Assembly: GCA_022113835.1 (NCBI GenBank)
Contig: JAILWY010000015.1
Coordinates: 3,358,001 to 3,422,000, forward strand
Source: Atopsyche davidsoni
Taxonomy: Eukaryota > Arthropoda > Insecta > Trichoptera > Hydrobiosidae
Direction: 5' to 3'
Length of the DNA stretch: 64,000 nucleotides
In this document: piece by piece, positions 60,736 through 64,000 of the stretch
Numbering within the stretch: position 1 is the stretch's first letter
Layout: each line of letters starts with the position of its first letter
Made by a program: the position numbers and the translations under genes
Notes under the pieces: model-generated
Seen by the model: only the letters and a program-made list of their open reading frames with translations
Databases searched by the model: none
Told to the model about the DNA's origin: nothing

Positions 60736-60740
60736 CTCAC

Positions 60741-60802
60741 AGTTTAAATGAATCGTTTTTCAGATCGACGAAAGTAGTAATATTGAAAAACTCGTAACTT
60801 AC
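60741..60802 (-). CDS. Candidate 62-nt recursive-splicing exon (minus strand)
   Basis: On minus an exceptionally strong acceptor (17 T residues, then ACAG) ends at 60803 and is followed directly by GTAAGTTAC. Sixty-two bases later comes a second donor, GTGAGTATT (60740 downward). The first frame is open and protein-like: VSYEFFNITTFVDLKNDSFK. The pairing of acceptor and donor marks a ratchet point; the downstream donor would define an exon that is normally skipped. Layout and end sequences match 47107-47171. Confidence 0.5.
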
Positions 60803-60809
60803 CTGTAAA

Positions 60810-62000
60810 AAAAAAAAAAAAATAAAACATTAAAAATACAACAGGGGTTCTTTTAAAAAAAATAACGATAGGAAACAGTTTTATATCAAGACATCTAAAA
60901 TTTAAATTAAAAATATCATAAAATAATAGTACTCAATAGGCAGTAAAATAGGCCGTTGGGTATTAGGGTACAGCAGGTATGTGAAGAGATATTGCATATA
61001 ATATATTTGACGGCAGCATTCTCGTCAAACAGCTGACATGTCGAGCGAAAATAATACAAACATGACAGACACGCTCGCGTAGCGGCGTCTGGGAACATTG
61101 AGTACTCCACACGCTACTCAGAGCCGAGGGGACTCTTTCATATTAAAAGTATGACAAACATATGAAAAACATCGGGGTACTCATATAAGAAGTATCAATT
61201 CAAAATTGAATTCAGATATAAGTAGACTCATTATGATAACTAACATGCTTAATGGATTCTTTAACAATTTGTATGAAAACCCTAAAACGATAATATTTTT
61301 TTTAACAGTTGCGTATCTGATTGTCACATATTTGAGGTTTGGAAATATTTATGACCATACACAACGCTTAGAATCGATTTAAAACATTTAAAATAAAAAT
61401 AAATGATTTAATATATTAAAAAAATGGTAAAAGTAGAAAAACTGAAACGTCAAATCAAAGAAATAAAAACATTTAAAAAACGACCTTTTTGGACTAAAAT
61501 TTACAATATAAGTCTTCGGTGAATGTAAATATTAAGTTTATTGTACTGTCGCAGTTTTTATGTAGTATTTTTAAAAAATAATTTTGAAACGAAAATAGAC
61601 CACCCGAAGGTTAAAAATAAAATTGTTTACTTTTTAAAAAAATAAAAATATTCAGCTGGGAATCAGATATACCGGAGAGAAACCGGATATCCGCTGTATC
61701 TTTTAAAATATTAAAAAAAGAAAATTCTTTCTCTTAAAAAAATCTGAAAAATATTATATTTTCTGCTGTTTAAAAACGCTGCCTTTGGTGAAAACAATAA
61801 TTCACAAAGCCTACTTTATATTTATATTATCAATGCTATAATAACGTTTTATATTTTATACAGTCAGTTTTTGTATATTACTTTTATAATAAGTTGTTTG
61901 TTTTTCAGTGAAGCTTAAGAGTAACTCTTTCAAAATATAACTGTGAATTAAATACATTTCATAAAAGAAGCCTTTTTCGTTATCGAGGCTTCCGTTATTT
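60810..62000. other. AT-rich non-coding stretch
   Basis: Nothing recognisable. A slightly GC-richer patch lies at 60945-61140. Confidence 0.5.
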
Positions 62001-63060
62001 TTCCCCGATACGTCCTTCCAGACATCTTGGCCGGAAACATTTCCACGTCTCCTCGGTGTGGAGACTCCGGATCCGCATCTTCCCCCTCCCCTTTTGGCGT
62101 CCTTTATTTATGGCAATTTATCCGACAGCAGCGTCAGTGAGGTTTATTCAGATTTATTTATGTGCCATGGTTTTCGCAATTACTTTTATTTTCTATTCCT
62201 ATTTAATAAATATCGCCCTTTATCTATCAAGATTTGGCAGTAAATACTGTTTTCTTTTAAAAATAATACTGCTTATCTGGATTGTTTAGTACAAGTAGTA
62301 TGTCGTTATACTATGAAAGATCTAAAAATACATTTTATGTAACTTTTTTATATAAAGATTATTTATGTCGAATTGCTTAATAGTAATTATTTATATTTTA
62401 CATAACCCTACAAAAATTATATAAGAAAAATCTGTTTCAAACAAAATAATTTACAAACTATTAAAATAGGTACTTCAAAAAAAGCCTTGCAGTCTCATAA
62501 GTATAACTAAATTCAGTAGTTACTTGCGATCACAGGATTTGAAATATACAAAACCACAATAAACAATCATACAATTTATTTAATATAATCGCCTGCTGAT
62601 AAAATATAGTGTACAATAATTAAAGTTTGTTGATTATGTAAAAAAAAAATTTTCATCGATAAAAAATCGGTATAAAAATGAAGCACAATATGTACTGATA
62701 TTTCGTTTGATAATTGATATATATCTGGAATAAGTTTTATCTACTTTGTTCAGTTACCCACTACGACTATTCAGTGGAAAAAAATCATAAATATCCCTGG
62801 CTTCCTGTGCATCCGACATTATTTTCACATTCCATCACAAAGCCACCAGCGAAGTACAAAATAATTCATAGAATAACTTCAGTTGTTGTTAAGTTTTCAG
62901 GGGAGTTTCCGGAAGTCTGCAGCTGCAGCGCGGGGGTAGATAGTCGCGAGCTCCAATATATAACAAAGCCCTGCAGTCATACGATTTCAGAGAAAATATA
63001 TAACGAAAGATGATTCCTCCCTGCATATCCCCGCAGGTAATTTTTCTGCTTGGGTTTTCA
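62000..63060. other. AT-rich DNA with small islands at 62000-62110 and 62880-63040
   Basis: The first island (CTTGGCCGGAAACATTTCC) has overlapping short frames. The second follows an acceptor-like GTTGTTAAGTTTTCAG near 62901 and holds CTGCAGCTGCAGCGCGGGGG. An acceptor-like TCCCTGCATATCCCCGCAG abuts GTAATT at 63036. No frame can be assigned. Confidence 0.25.
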
Positions 63061-63254
63061 GTAAATACGTTAGTGAGGAAAACATTTTTGAAATATTTCT
63101 AAGAAGGATGTATGCTGAGGAAAAATATGTGATGTCTTCTTTTGTGCGCTTGAAAATTGTTGCATAAATGCTTTCAGTTTAAATTAATTATTATATATAT
63201 TTTATTTCAATATGTAGACACTCTAAAGCACATATTATAAAAAAAGTTGTATAG

Positions 63255-63620
63255 TTTTAACTATTTATTATGAAAGTTTGCAACATTAATATGATGTAGC
63301 GTGAGGGTCTTCTTTGGAAACTACCCCGAAGTTCATAATCTATCCAGGCTTTTTTAGGAATCCTAAAAAAAACCTTCCGCTCTCATTAACGTTAAATACG
63401 TCAATAGTTGAAAATAACGTTATAAAAGAAATACGTAAATAACGCAATTAAAAAGTTATTTGTTAGTTTGTGTAGATAACACAATACAGAGTTATTGACA
63501 CAAGTATTGGACACACCGTTTTCAAAGAAAAGAAATAAAGTCACATAACTAAATTATTTATTATGAAAGTTTGCAACATCAATACGGAGTATTTACCGTC
63601 GAAACTACCCTCGGGACCCT
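63255..63620 (+). repeat. Short duplicated motif, two copies ~285 bp apart
   Basis: TATTTATTATGAAAGTTTGC, then AACAT and AATA, occurs at about 63264 and 63549, followed in both by GAAACTACCC at a similar distance. The copies are diverged elsewhere. Confidence 0.6.
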
Positions 63621-63629
63621 TTTCTATTC

Positions 63630-63835
63630 TGATATATACGAGGCTTTCGTTGTTTGCGGAATACTCCGCGTGTCTCGAGTCCGCGAGTGCCGAGAGGCGG
63701 AGGAGATTGACCGCCCAGGGCGAGAGGCTGTAGCGAGGCCAATATTCAAAATCCGCTGTTTGAGTACTCACATGTGCTTCCGGCCTTCCCCGCTCGCGAG
63801 GGGTGCCTGAACAGTCACAGGGACCTCATATTATA
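63630..63835. other. GC-rich island with a possible 35-nt minus exon
   Basis: GC-rich with near-palindromes such as CCCCGCTCGCGAGGGG. On minus, GACTGTTCAG ends at 63807, and 35 bases later a donor CAT/GTGAGTACTC starts at 63771. The exon reading is weak. Plus and minus frames of 79 and 76 codons overlap. A CpG-island-like regulatory element is equally likely. Confidence 0.2.
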
Positions 63836-64000
63836 CTTGATATATATATGTGAAATAAATTTGATGCTGTTCAATATAGTCGATTCCAGGGGAAAGTCCA
63901 AGGAAAAAGAGGCAAAATTAACGTGGCTGGAAGTCGGGAGTACACCCAAATTAGTAAGCAGGAGATTGTCACATCGTGAAAAAGAAGAAATAATTGATGT

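Overview
The window looks like arthropod, most likely insect, nuclear DNA. It is strongly AT-rich with many A/T runs, and no long uninterrupted coding frame is visible. It carries decayed copies of typical insect transposons: a mariner-like element with an insect-type N-terminal transposase motif, a pogo/Tigger-like element, a hAT end, fragments of one LINE family, and tRNA-derived SINE-like sequence. There are no operons, ribosome binding sites, rRNA genes or CRISPR arrays. I could not name a single gene. Everything called coding is a candidate exon judged from an open frame, third-position GC and splice-site sequence only.

Layout. 1-10.9 kb: AT-rich DNA with a near-perfect foldback element (4.65-4.84), a GC-richer block (6.9-7.65), a 39-nt candidate microexon on the minus strand (7.86) and a GC-rich minus-strand candidate exon (9.37). 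10.9-12.7 kb: a GC-rich minisatellite block, a mariner-like fragment plus foldback derivative inside a duplicated segment, a LINE 3' end and a 22-nt candidate microexon. 13-22 kb: mostly plain DNA with islands that may be regulatory. 22.2-23.85 kb: a GC-rich minus-strand candidate exon whose 3' end and splice donor are repeated about ten times downstream. 24-29 kb: AT desert. 29.3 kb: a candidate 60-residue membrane microprotein on the minus strand. 30-37 kb: LINE ends, a G-rich minisatellite and a tRNA-like sequence with intact pol III boxes. 37.9-42.4 kb: a 399-bp tandem array, a GC-rich block, a Tigger-like composite, a plus-strand candidate terminal exon and a decayed array of about 250-bp units matching that exon's tail. 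44-51 kb: two plus-strand open frames, a LINE fragment, a plus-strand ratchet-like splice junction, a minus-strand ratchet exon and a second foldback element. 51-64 kb: a SINE, the second copy of the LINE-like repeat, a second minus-strand ratchet exon and scattered GC-richer islands.

Two patterns stand out. First, minus-strand junctions at 60.8, 47.2 and 7.9 kb place a strong 3' splice site directly against a 5' splice site, each followed 39-65 nt later by another donor. This is the layout of recursive-splicing exons, so much of the window may be one giant intron of a minus-strand gene. Second, at several unrelated places a GC-rich, probably coding segment borders a tandem array whose units repeat that segment's 3' end. 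At 22-23.6 kb each unit also carries a TATA-like box and often an in-frame ATG and a donor, so it resembles an array of decoy donors or alternative first exons.
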